Assembly: GCF_001949145.1 (NCBI RefSeq)
Contig: NW_019091446.1
Location: 818,925 to 880,924 of the forward strand
Origin: Acanthaster planci
Taxonomy: Eukaryota > Echinodermata > Asteroidea > Valvatida > Acanthasteridae
Reading direction: 5' to 3'
Length of the DNA: 62,000 nt
In this document: positions 10,001 through 20,400 of the stretch, one piece after another
How the letters are laid out: every line of letters begins with the position of its first letter
Numbering within the stretch: the stretch's first letter is position 1
The notes under the pieces: model-generated
What the model was told of the DNA's origin: nothing
Database searches by the model: none
Seen by the model: the letters and a program-made list of their open reading frames with translations, nothing else
Translations under genes and position numbers: made by a program

Positions 10001-13000
10001 CGTTCTTAGAATGAAACTTTCTGAATGTCCTTTGAATGTCGCAGTGTTTGATTTTTTTCTGAAACGGAACAACTATTTGCAACGAGTTTTAAACGCTCTT
10101 AACAGAAAGGGATCTCAGTTTCCAATGAATATGTCTTGAAAGTTCAATGGTTAAGTTTGTTTTGTAGCAGATATTCCAGCATTTGGTTTCTAGACAAAAG
10201 CGAAGTTGTTTGATGTAAACTGCTCGCTGCAGACTTAGGGCAAATGAATATGTTTGACTCAAACTGTTTGATACTTTGATAAAAAAAGAGATGCCTGACA
10301 TTACATAATTTCATATATAGGTTTTTATTTTATTGTATTTATAAGATTTAATTTTATGTATTGTTTTTGTAAATCATACTTTAAATATGTTTGGATGGTT
10401 CTTCATTTTTTGTCTTGCTTTTTATCAGGGACCTTACAGAATGGTAAAAAGTTTGACTCGTCCAGGGACCGCAGTAAGCCATTTGAATTCAAAATCGGAA
10501 TGGGACAAGTCATCAAGGGATGGGACGAAGGAGTTGCACAGGTACTTGTAAAAGGGAGTCCAGGTTTTAGTGTTTTGCACCTTGTAAATATTGTACAGAA
10601 GTTTTGTTTGGCATCCAACTGTGTTAGCGCATGAACGGCTTTCAACTTGTTTTAAGTGGGGCCCCTTTGGTACATGTGGAAAAAAGAGATGCCCATCGAG
10701 GGGAGACATTGAAGAAAGGTACGGTGTTTAGAGTTGGTGGGTAAACCCCAGACAATTATTCTGTTCACGCAAAGGGATCTCGGTTTCCAGTGAACATGTC
10801 GTGAAAGTTCAACAAATATGTTATTCATTCAAGGGAATGAGGTGCATGTAAGGACTGTAAAACCCAATCCACCGGCCAACCCAGGCAGAATTTTAACGTG
10901 TAATGAAGTGGAAGACGACGAAAGTACTACTGCACCAACCTGACCCTTCCCCCTCCCCTTCCTTAACTCTAACTGCCCCAAATCTGCCGTACTCCAACAA
11001 CAGCTTTTGTGAGGTTTTGGCAGGTTTGGTACCGTACCTGAAGAACTTCTTGTTGAATTTTGTGAGACTTGGAATGAAAGGCCCAGGGAGAAGGTGTTGG
11101 ATTCTGTGTGAGTTGGGACACAGGGTTCATTGTGTGCAATGTTTGGCTTGCTGAGCCAGTTGTTGGACTATGCTTGATTTTGTCAGGTTTGGTACTGTTC
11201 AGTACAAATCATCCTATGCAGCATAGACCTATCCATTGCATATCACTCAAACTCCAACGGGCTCATTCTGTTGGAGTTTATCAGGTTTGGTGCAGTGACC
11301 TGCATGTACAAGTACATATAGACAAGCACATGCACCTGTTGGATTTTGTGAGGTTTAGTGCAGGAGCCTAGGGGGTTAGGGTTAAACATGTACACTTTGT
11401 ACATTATGTAAAATATACATGTAGAAGACCAGTAGCCTGCGGTGCTTGTTTGGCATTATTTTGTTTGATTGAAATAGGGCTAGTCACCAGCAATCAAGTC
11501 AGATACCATAATTTTTGTCAGTACTGTGACCGATCACATTTATGGTATCAGAATTCCATCAAACCGAAAAAAAAGCAGGCAATTGGTCAGCACAGCTGGC
11601 TTGTAAATCAACACTCAAAGCACAGATACATGTATGTTGTAGAAAGTTGCATGTATAATGTACATTAGCAGTTCTAGCAAGTCAGTTTTGCTTTATGTAG
11701 GCAGAGAAATCGACATTAACTGTTGAAAACAGTCACTTGAATGAGAGGGCGACTTTGTCCAGAATGGATGTTTGCTTAGGGAGCTCTAACCAGTTGAGTG
11801 TTATGTTGATAACAGTGAATTAATTGTTTCATCAGTGATTTTGCTCTTAATTTTTGTCTTAAGTCCAAACATTAGATAGCCTGTCATATTGACCCTGTCT
11901 GATTCCATAGTCACACCTACCTATGTAAAGATAGATCTTGGAGGATTCCAGATCTAAAATTAGCATAGTTGAAATGTGGGTTCCCCTTCGTCCCTTCTTC
12001 CCCACCCCCCCATCTTTCTTCCTTCCTGCCTTTCCTCGTCCCCTTCCTCCCATCTCCTTGGAGTTAGTGAACTTAGCCAGAGTATTTTCTACAAAGAGAG
12101 TCCTGTATTACAAGTACATGTGTATATATACAGGCATACAGAAATGTACAATGAAGGTCAGCCACACACTCTAAGGAGTGCCAAGATAATCCTTTGTTAT
12201 CAGGATTCCAGTTTGCAGATTTCACTAAGAGCCAGAATTTAAACTGAAGGCGGATTTTGTGAGCCATCTTATTTTTTATGCAACAATTTTTTTTCTCTCA
12301 CAAGTTACTCGGTTTTGCAGCCAAACTTTGTAAATATTCACCATTTTGCAACAATGACGAATGAGAGCTAAAACCTTGGACATGAAAATGGCACCCTCCA
12401 ATTTATTCCATTTGAGTACAAGGAAGGATCCAGAACCAAGTGTTTTTTTTGGGGGGTGGGATCGGTGTACAAAATGTTTGGAGGGAGGGGTCAAATATTG
12501 ACAAATTTTTATGTGACCTTTTATTGCCTTTCCGAGCTTTTTATACTCTATTCAAAGTATGGGAAACAAAATACACTAGAAAATATCCTCTTTCGGTATT
12601 CCTCACCCTCCCCCAGAAAAAGAAAATTGTTTTGCTCCCGTTTTGGAAGAAAGGTATTTCCCCTATTGACTCTGTCCCTAGCCCTGATCTGCCATTGTTT
12701 GGAGTCTCTACCAGTAATTCATGGCATTCTCCCAAGCTATTAATGTGTAGAAGATATTGCCTCATCTGGGTAAATCAGCCTAACTGGCCCAGAAATTCTG
12801 TCAGAAGAGCCAGGGGCATGGAGGCCCAAGCGTCTGCCACCTCAATCTCATGACTTCTTTGTTCTTCACATTTGACCACAGATGAGTGTTGGCGAGAGGG
12901 CCCTGCTGACTTGCCCACCTGAGTACGCCTACGGTGCAGCTGGTCATCCTGGAGTATATCCTTTAGTCTTGCTTCCGAGCGTTTACATGATTAAGATCAG

Positions 13001-14327
13001 ACAGGTTATGCCACGGAAGTACATGTGTGCGTGGTTGATTTGTTTTTTGCCTCTTGTCAGGTCACCAGGTTTGGAATCAAACTGGCAACCCAAATCAAAG
13101 TTCATTGCCTTGCAACATAGCTGAAAATCCCTGCTATTAGACAAATGGCTTTAGGCTGCCACCGAAAAATTTAGTTTTTGGTTTCCCAACCGACCTTAAT
13201 TTTTCAGTGCAACCCTAAATTTTTTATCGGAAAGTTAGGCCATCAGATTTGACTATTAAAAAAATCCTTTTTGTCTTTTTTGTCTCCACAAAACACCCCC
13301 CAAACAACTGTTTTCACATTTAATGCTTGTATTTATATGTTTGCCGACTTGCATGCTCAACTTTTGAAAAGAAACTTCCATTATTTTCACAAGTTCTCTT
13401 TGTGTGATGCTGTCGGGATGGTGGAAACGTGCAGTAATGTTCAGTGCATTGAAGCAATGCTGCACTGGGTTTGCATCACACCACCCCATTGCCAAAGATG
13501 GCATGATGGACATGCAGCAAGCAGTCTATGGATCCCTGCCAAAATAGCATCATTTCACTCCACAGGCAATGCGTGCAACTGTACAGACGCACATCCAAAA
13601 AAAAAAAAAGCAAGAAGATTTCTAAAAGTTAATTCACAGAAGTTGATCTCTTGTCTGTTTAAGTAGCTTCTATGTTCAGGAATTTAATTTGATGTTGCAT
13701 TGCTCCCACTTAAGGTGACCATGTTTTCACAAAATTTGTTGTCGCAGCACAAGGTTTATCACCCACCCACGTTACCACGCAATATGCGGACATTGCTTGC
13801 TAGTTTCCCGTCATGATTACGAGATTAGCATTGTGCATAGTGGTATGAATGTTCCATTATTCTTAAGAACCGTTTATTGTAGATACATGTAGTTTTATAT
13901 TCATTAAGGTAAGTTTTATCACTTTTGTGGCATATTTTATAGCTTTCATAGCCCTGTTCTGATGAAGAAAAGATGACAGGATTTTCAATATGGCAGGAGA
14001 TAATGTGACAACTTTAACTCTGTAAAGTAACAGCCATCCTGAAAGTTGCAGTTATCAGTGTTGAAGATGTTTGATATAATCAAAATGTTGTGAAACATAG
14101 CAGCCTCTTGTGATATGACTCTAAATGCATTTTGCAGCTACATGTATGTTAGTGGCACCAGGTTTAAGCATGGTGTGAAGTAACGCCAACTTTCATGAAA
14201 TCGGCTGCTGGATTTAACAAGAAACACTTCTCACAATCACTGCCGCCAACCATTTCCTTAACCTCCATGCACTATTCCTCCCAACGCGACACTGATCTTC
14301 GACGTTGAGCTGCTGGCAATCAAGTAA
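6977..14327 (+). CDS. FKBP1A: FKBP12-type peptidyl-prolyl cis-trans isomerase, five exons
   Basis: The joined exons 6977-7013, 9491-9538, 10429-10541, 12882-12955 and 14273-14327 give exactly 108 codons plus TAA, the length of human FKBP12. The family function is cis-trans isomerisation of proline bonds and binding of FK506 and rapamycin; animal relatives also bind ryanodine and TGF-beta receptors. Visible pocket residues (Met = 1) are Tyr27, Phe37, Asp38, Arg43, Phe47, Val56, Ile57, Trp60, Tyr83, His88, Ile92 and Phe100. Recognisable runs are [26 protein letters not shown] and [11 protein letters not shown]. The start has a good context (aaaATGG). Introns 1-3 are GT-AG. Intron 4 has AT-AC ends with U12 signals. 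FKBP1A and FKBP1B cannot be told apart here and the gene may predate their split. Confidence 0.95.
9060..9200. repeat. Dispersed repeat copy in FKBP12 intron 1
   Basis: The segment around gacagcttgaccaatcgcaa and the following cctgtcacctgcaaatgaaag and tgattggtc words recur at about 25130-25225 with few changes. It is probably a fragment of a transposon whose fuller copy lies at 24829-25448. Confidence 0.6.
9491..9538 (+). CDS. FKBP1A: FKBP12 exon 2
   Basis: The exon encodes [17 protein letters not shown] across both junctions. The acceptor is atcacag and the donor gtgagt. It carries the pocket Tyr27. Confidence 0.95.
9751..10058. mobile_element. Palindromic MITE in FKBP12 intron 2
   Basis: The left half from about 9751 (aaaaaaatcaaacactgc) is matched by the reverse complement of the right half ending about 10058, with a centre near 9895. 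Shared inner words include ggggcaata, attcaca, gtgcgcctccaagagttt and gaccaatcac. A second member of the family lies at about 29285-29465. No coding capacity is seen. Confidence 0.75.
10429..10541 (+). CDS. FKBP1A: FKBP12 exon 3
   Basis: The exon encodes [20 protein letters not shown] followed by [17 protein letters not shown]. The acceptor is tttatcag and the donor gtactt. It holds most of the ligand pocket, including Trp60. Confidence 0.96.
11005..11370. repeat. Degenerate tandem motif in FKBP12 intron 3
   Basis: Variants of ttggattttgtgaggtttggtg recur near 11010, 11053, 11098, 11171, 11269 and 11337, at uneven spacings of about 40-100 bases. The rest of the intron (10542-12881) shows nothing convincing apart from A- and C-rich stretches. 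Confidence 0.45.
12882..12955 (+). CDS. FKBP1A: FKBP12 exon 4
   Basis: The exon encodes [20 protein letters not shown] and then GHPG plus two bases of a Val codon. The acceptor is gaccacag. It ends at 12955, directly before atatcctt, a U12-type AT-AC donor. Reading on without splicing gives non-conserved residues. Confidence 0.92.
12956..14272 (+). other. U12-type AT-AC intron (FKBP12 intron 4)
   Basis: The intron starts with ATATCCTTT, which matches the U12 5' splice site consensus, and ends ...CCATGCAC. The perfect branch-point motif TTCCTTAAC at 14254-14262 places its branch adenosine about 11 bases before the end, inside the usual U12 window. No AG precedes the exon at a usable distance. 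Removing the intron restores the conserved C terminus exactly. Length is 1317 bases. Confidence 0.9.
14273..14327 (+). CDS. FKBP1A: FKBP12 exon 5 (last coding exon)
   Basis: Joined to exon 4 in phase 2 it encodes [18 protein letters not shown] and TAA, the conserved FKBP12 C terminus. The base before the exon is C of an AC acceptor, not AG. A perfect TTCCTTAAC branch-point motif lies at 14254-14262. Confidence 0.92.
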
Positions 14328-17300
14328 CATGTAGGCTGACTTGCCTTGTCTGCCCTCTCCTCGCATTGAAGACCTCAACAGCAGAGTCTCTCGTTTGAAG
14401 TAGTCAAGATTTGTAGGTGCTACATGTATTAGATAGTGTATTCCTTGTAACAAGCTCATTTCACGTGTATGCCAGAAACCACAGATGCTAGTCAAGTTCA
14501 ATGGTCTCATATTCTTAGAACACTGCATTTTCATTGGACGTTTTCCTGGTCTACTGGAGGATTATCTCACCAGCCATGGCACAGCATCATGAAATAGAAG
14601 GGCTATTCACCAAAAACACACTACTCAGGTTAATTTGATGATGTTGAAGAACCCCCCAAAAAGTTGTTCACTTGTCAAACACTGTTCGTCAGTGTGCATC
14701 AGTTGTCGATTTTTAGGTTGGTAGCCCATTTTTGCACAGCAACATTTATCTGCAAAAAGGCTCAGTTTGCCTGATAACTCTTGCAAAGGGGGTTGTCCAT
14801 TCCCCAACCCCATGTTTGGTTCCTCTTTCATATTGGAGTATTTTTGTTCTGTGTCAGCATTTACTCAGAAAAAGAAACGGCAACTAGACCTAGTTGTTAA
14901 AACTGTAACTGCATGTGCTTTACTTTGGTTGTCAAATCCATTAGCATCCTGTACGTTATTTTGTGAGTAAATGTTGTGTGTATGTGAGTACTGTCCAAGT
15001 TCTTTAGATTTCTAAGCTAGAAATTGTACAGGTGTAGCTGTAACGCTCATTCTTTACCAGGACAGATAAGCTTGTGGACAAACCAGAACAATTTTCACAC
15101 ATGACAATCATGTACTGTGTAATTTCACCCTTCATGTCGCTGTGCTTTGTTCACAGTGTTGTACATGTAAGTTTCAGAGCAGTTGATGTGCGGTGCCATA
15201 AGTGTGGACAGATAGGGTTCCGGCCTGCAAATGTTAAATAATCGCCGCAATCTTTTAGCTCAGTGCTCATTACGATGTGATTCTTAATACCACTTTCTTC
15301 TTTTCTCTTTGGCCACTTGCTCGGAGTTATGACCAACATTTGTAAATATTGGCCATTTTACGACTGGCAACTTACAGCTCTAAACCACACATTCAGTATG
15401 CTGCTTTGTATCAGTTTTTATCCTAGATATTACTCATCAGTAATGCAAGAGTGGTTTATATTCGGTTTCCATACAGAGCCCCACTAAAAACAAGTATCAT
15501 ATGGTTTTTGTCTCATTTTTTACTATCCAAAAGGGTTACCATAGCATCGACATATTGTTTCAGGCTTAGCCATTGAGTAAAAGCTTCAGCTCATCTGTGT
15601 TATAGAAACACAAATAAGATTTTGAGTTTTGTAACCCGGAAAGAATATAGTCCAAGTAAAATTAGACTGTACAAATCCAAACATCATAAACTTCATCCAG
15701 TGTTTATTGACCTCATTTTAGTGAAGCATGATCTCTTCAGTATATCTGAGAAATGGTGGCAGCTGTGTGCCACTGGTTATTAAAAATAAATCATTTAACA
15801 CAAACAAAATCCTATTACTTTGGAGTATTTCACTTGTATTAATACTGCAAGGGCATGAAATTGGCCAATCGCAGGCATTGGTAGTCTGGTCGTGCACAGT
15901 GATTGGCGACTTGGACAAGGTTAGGTGGTTAGCATCAGAAAGGTGACTTTTGACCTGCTACTGTGAACCTTACCAATCAAATCGGTGCCCAGCCAAAGTG
16001 ACTCCAAAAACTGGACAACTTCAACACACAAAGACTGTCGAGTTCTGTGTATTTAGTAAGTTCCTTCCTTTGATTTTCCTTTCTTCTTTTGTAAGCAAAA
16101 CCACTCTTCCTGTTTAATCTACTGGTATATCAGCTCTACACTCTTACTGATATCTACGTACATGTGCATGAATATGTATCTGGGCAGTTTTCAGCAGTAA
16201 TAAACCACTGCAGAAAGTGCACCCAATTTCTTCGGTGGGTACTGCAGACTTTTTCCCTGTTTTTGCCTTTGACCTTGTGTTTGGGATAAAGCTTACCTCT
16301 GCAAGTCTAACAGAAGGCCCACTAAATCAAGTGCTTCATAGCTTAATGTGAGCAAATTACGCACCCTTTTTGTCAGTGGTGTGTCTCCCCTGAAGACCAT
16401 CCCCTGACCAACACCAGACCCCTAATGTGAATTCACGTCACAAGCCATCCAAATAAACTGTAGCAATCTGGCATTCCTCTGTCGTTGTTCATCCTATTAC
16501 TTGTGACTGGTCATGAGATGGTCTTGACTCCAATTTGATATCGTGAATAGATGTTAAACTAGCCAAACCAAATGGTGTTTTCGAGCCAACTTGAGTCACC
16601 TTGTTTTTTTGATAATCAAATGTCCAAATGTGGAAGTCAAGTGCAAATCCCTCAAAGGCATCTCAATTTCTAACGGTTTCCAAATTATTCAGTTGCTCAC
16701 AGAGTTCAACAACCTTTTCAGAATCATGATTCATTCTCTAGCATCAGGAATGCAAAGACTGCAGTTGTCAATGGGCAATGCAGGACAGGCCTTTTCACTC
16801 AAAATTCACCCTCTTAGCTGTTATCAATGTTTGCAAAATAGCTAAACAGTCAACTACATTAGTACAACATGGGTTATTCCAGTTGTAATGAACATAAACC
16901 AACAGTCCTATTGCAATGAACATGTTCCTACAAGCAAAAGACAAACAGACGATTCAAAATTTTGGACAATTCTGGCAATATATACACAGGTGAGTGGCAA
17001 CAGAATTAATCTGTGCAGTAAAACTGCCAACAGGTTTGACAAAGACAACGTCCAGAGAGAAGTGGCCAGCAAAGGCGCTGCAAATGTGCAGAACAAATGG
17101 GCCGCTGAGAGTGATGCCGTGGAAATGTCTGCCAAGGATGCGGTGTGAGGTTTTCTGCGGTATGGTTTGGAGGTGTACATTGGTGCCGCATTCCAGAACC
17201 ACATGGTACCTTAAACAGCTCCCACACATGGTCAATGAAACGAGAAAATATTCTGATTCCTGGGGCTGCCTGTTCCATGTGCAATGATTTCTTCGGGTGG

Positions 17301-17369
17301 TATTTGAAGTCCGTCAGTGGCAGCATGTCTATGCACAATGTACCAGGTCTACTGCTGATCGTCAGTGCC
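14328..17369. other. Convergent intergenic region between FKBP12 and CCDC25
   Basis: The region holds the 3' UTRs of both genes, FKBP12 from the left and CCDC25 from the right. No further coding exon is convincing. A member of the dispersed 'aaggaatgc' repeat family lies in minus orientation at about 16430-16540. Confidence 0.5.
16430..16540 (-). repeat. Copy of the dispersed aaggaatgc/gttcatttgaat repeat
   Basis: It contains cgtcacaagcc, cattcctctgtcgttg and tacttgtgactggtc, the reverse complement of words shared with copies at 19925-20140, 49625-49830 and 61440-61580. Confidence 0.5.
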
Positions 17370-17448
17370 CTACATGAAGTCATCTTCATCAGAATCTGCA
17401 TTAGCGTTTGATTTCATATTGCTAGCAACCATCAGCGATGAGTAACTC
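17370..17448 (-). CDS. CCDC25: CCDC25 exon 7 (last)
   Basis: The exon encodes [20 protein letters not shown] and then EDDFM and TAG. The acceptor is cgtgcag. It matches the conserved CCDC25 tail (RSYSSLM ... DSDEFM). Confidence 0.95.
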
Positions 17449-20400
17449 CTGCACGGAAAGAATGCACAAGTAGAATAGTCATTAATTTTGTGTGTATCTG
17501 GCAATACTTGATGAATCCCAAACTTTTATTGGTGAATTCCTGATCAGATAGAAGCCACTAAACCCGGGCCCAAATGCCTGGCTGAAAGCGCCTTTCCAAA
17601 TGTACATTTTTGGGTGTGTTGTGTACACAATGCATTCATGCGTTTCATTTTCACTGACACAAAAATCAACTCCATTAACATATAAAAACACGTGTGTATT
17701 GCATTCAGCTGTCAAAATCATCCGGGGGGCGGTTGATCTTGACGGATACGTAACACTTGGCGCAAATTTGACGCACATATGGAAAAGTGCCTTAAAGGAT
17801 CCACTGCTATGCAAGTTTTCATTACAAAATGCACCATTGTGTTTCGAACATATGTTCAATGTTTATCCGCTAATTTAACAGATGTTTTATTGCCTTCCTG
17901 CTTGTTAGGCTGATAAAAATGTCAATATTCATGAGCAAAACTATGATGTCATCCAATTTTAAATTTAGAGGCACAAGATGGACAAGAGGACATAACTCTG
18001 GCCAACACCAAGACGTTTAGACAAGGTTTTCCTTCAACCGTAGCCAGGGATGCAAACCATGCTTGTCAAGCCTGCCCCCAAAAGACACCTCACCTGATTT
18101 CTGTCTCTTTCTGTCTCTGCCGAGCTGCCTCTTTCTCCTTCTCTTTCTTCTCCCGGGCCACCTTCTTGGCTGCTTCTCGTTCCAGCCGATCTCTTTCCTC
18201 CCTCTCTGCCTGCAGGTCGGGCATCCTCTCCTCTTTTGTCTTGTTCAGCCTGTTGACTATCTCGTTGATTCTCTTCTCAACTTTTACGCTGAGGACCTGG
18301 GAAAATTTTTTTTTTAATTAACAAATGAATAGGTAGCAGCGCTTTTAATTTCAATTGCGGACTTAAACTGGAGTTACCACTGTTTTTGACTGGAGACTTG
18401 ACTTGGAAAAAAACGATTTGTGACTTGACTTTCAACCTTGACAAATCAGTCTTGTTGACATCATCAATTTTTGTTGACATCAACAATGTACAAGAAATAT
18501 ATATCCATGATTTTCTGTGTACCTGTGTATAAAAACGTGTCCATTGACACACTGATGGTTTAGCACTAGTAACATGGGTATGCTATGATAGAAAACAAGC
18601 CAAAGGGTCAGACCTGTTGCCTAAAACATCATACATGTCGGCGACATCATCAATAAAGGATGTCAGAAAAGTATTTTAAGAACCATAGAAAGTAAGCTGG
18701 CTTGAAAAAAAATGACATGGGGCTTGGGACTTGACCTCTGAAAATTGACCTGTAACTTCACTTTGGAAAATATGACTTGCAACTTGACTTGTGGAAAAAT
18801 AACTTGTCAAAAAATTACTTGGTCACAACACTATGATAAATAATGCCACAAATTCAAGTTCGCATTGGTTGCTGTGTTTATTTTATTGTCAGAGCCACTT
18901 TAAATAACCACCACATTTATACGATGGCTTAATGTCCATATTTCAAAGCTCTGACATTATTATTATTATTAGCACAATGGGTTCCTGCACAGGTACATGT
19001 ACCTGTTTTGTACTCTTGAGTAGGAGAAGCAAATGTGGTGAAGTGTCCTGCCCAAGGAACGCAAGAGACTCTGGTACCCATGGGGCTCAAACCAACAAAA
19101 TACCACACGAGTCAGACACCCGAAACACTGGACAACTGCGTGTTTCTGGAAAGTAGGTCAGAATTCGTCAACAGTCAACAGAATTTGTTGAAACTGACTT
19201 TTAGAGTCTAAAATCTTGCCTGTGTAACAAACCAACATAAACCAATGACAAACCATGCTGACAATTCAGAGATGCCCACAAATTTACCTATGACCTGTTT
19301 GGTTTCAAGATTGCACAGTTCATGTGTCTAGGGCTGTAGTGGCACTCACGTCTTTCTGTTTGTGAAATCCGACCTGACCCACATCCATGTCTGCTGACTT
19401 CCTGAGGTTGGTCCATGGTGTGTAGACCACGTTGATGTTATTGGTTTTATTACCTGCAGACCAGTGAGAGCAGTAGGGTACTTGGGTCCATCAAAAGTCC
19501 TCACAAGTCCATTACAAGTCCATCCAGTATCAAGCCACGTCACAAGCTACTCAAATGAACCTTGATAAAGGCATTCCTTAAGCATTCTTTTGACATTGCT
19601 TATCCCATTACGTGCAACTGGTCTTTTGAAAGGACTTGTGACTGGTCTCGTGAAAGGACTCGCGACTGGACTGGTGAGTGGAGTTGTGATAAGAATCGAC
19701 CACAACACTAAGCAATAAACAGTGCCAAACTACATGTAAATACTTCAAACATTTAAGCATTGTTTCGATATCAAAATCATCATCTTCATTATCACCACAA
19801 TCATCCAGATTACAGTCACCATCACTACTGTGGTTGTTATTATCATCACTACTATCGTACGCATCACTACAACTTTCTATAAGTTGCGCAATCACTATTA
19901 TCCTCTACATCATTATTATTGGTGTTGTAGTCAAGTCCATCACATGTCCCTTCGCCCATCTAGTCACAAGTCCTTTCACAAGACCAATCATAGTTGACAG
20001 TGAACAATGAAAAAGGAATGCTTTTGTAACCGCTCATTTGAATAGCTTGCAACTTGGCTGAAGACCGAATGACTTGTGCTGGATTTGTGAGGGCCTTACT
20101 GGGACTTGCAGGGATTTGTGGTGGACTCGACTCATCATCATCAGCATGGCCTGTCCTGTTGCAAGCAACAACAGAGAGGACATGTCTCACAGTCATCAAA
20201 ATACACTTGGACTGAAGAAGAGCAACCATTGTGAACAGCAGACCGCTAGTGAGAACGGTCGCCTGCAGTTGGCTCCCACTTATACCTAGTGACAGGTATC
20301 TCGGAGGTGTTAAGGTCTCGCTTCAGGACATCCTTATAACACAGTCTGAGTCGTCCACAGGGCGAGGAGCATCGGCATGTTAGCTGTAAAGGATGTCCTT

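Noticed and set aside
12882-13124. 80-codon open frame reading through FKBP12 exon 4 as an alternative C terminus
   Set aside because: Residues after GHPGV are not FKBP-like, and the U12 splice restores the conserved end exactly.
13681-13725. FDVALLPLK-like stretch resembling the FKBP12 C terminus
   Set aside because: An in-frame stop lies directly before it and there is no splice site; the true last exon is at 14273.
16888-17401. Overlapping open frames of up to 131 codons next to CCDC25
   Set aside because: They lie in the expected CCDC25 3' UTR, lack recognisable motifs and overlap one another on both strands.
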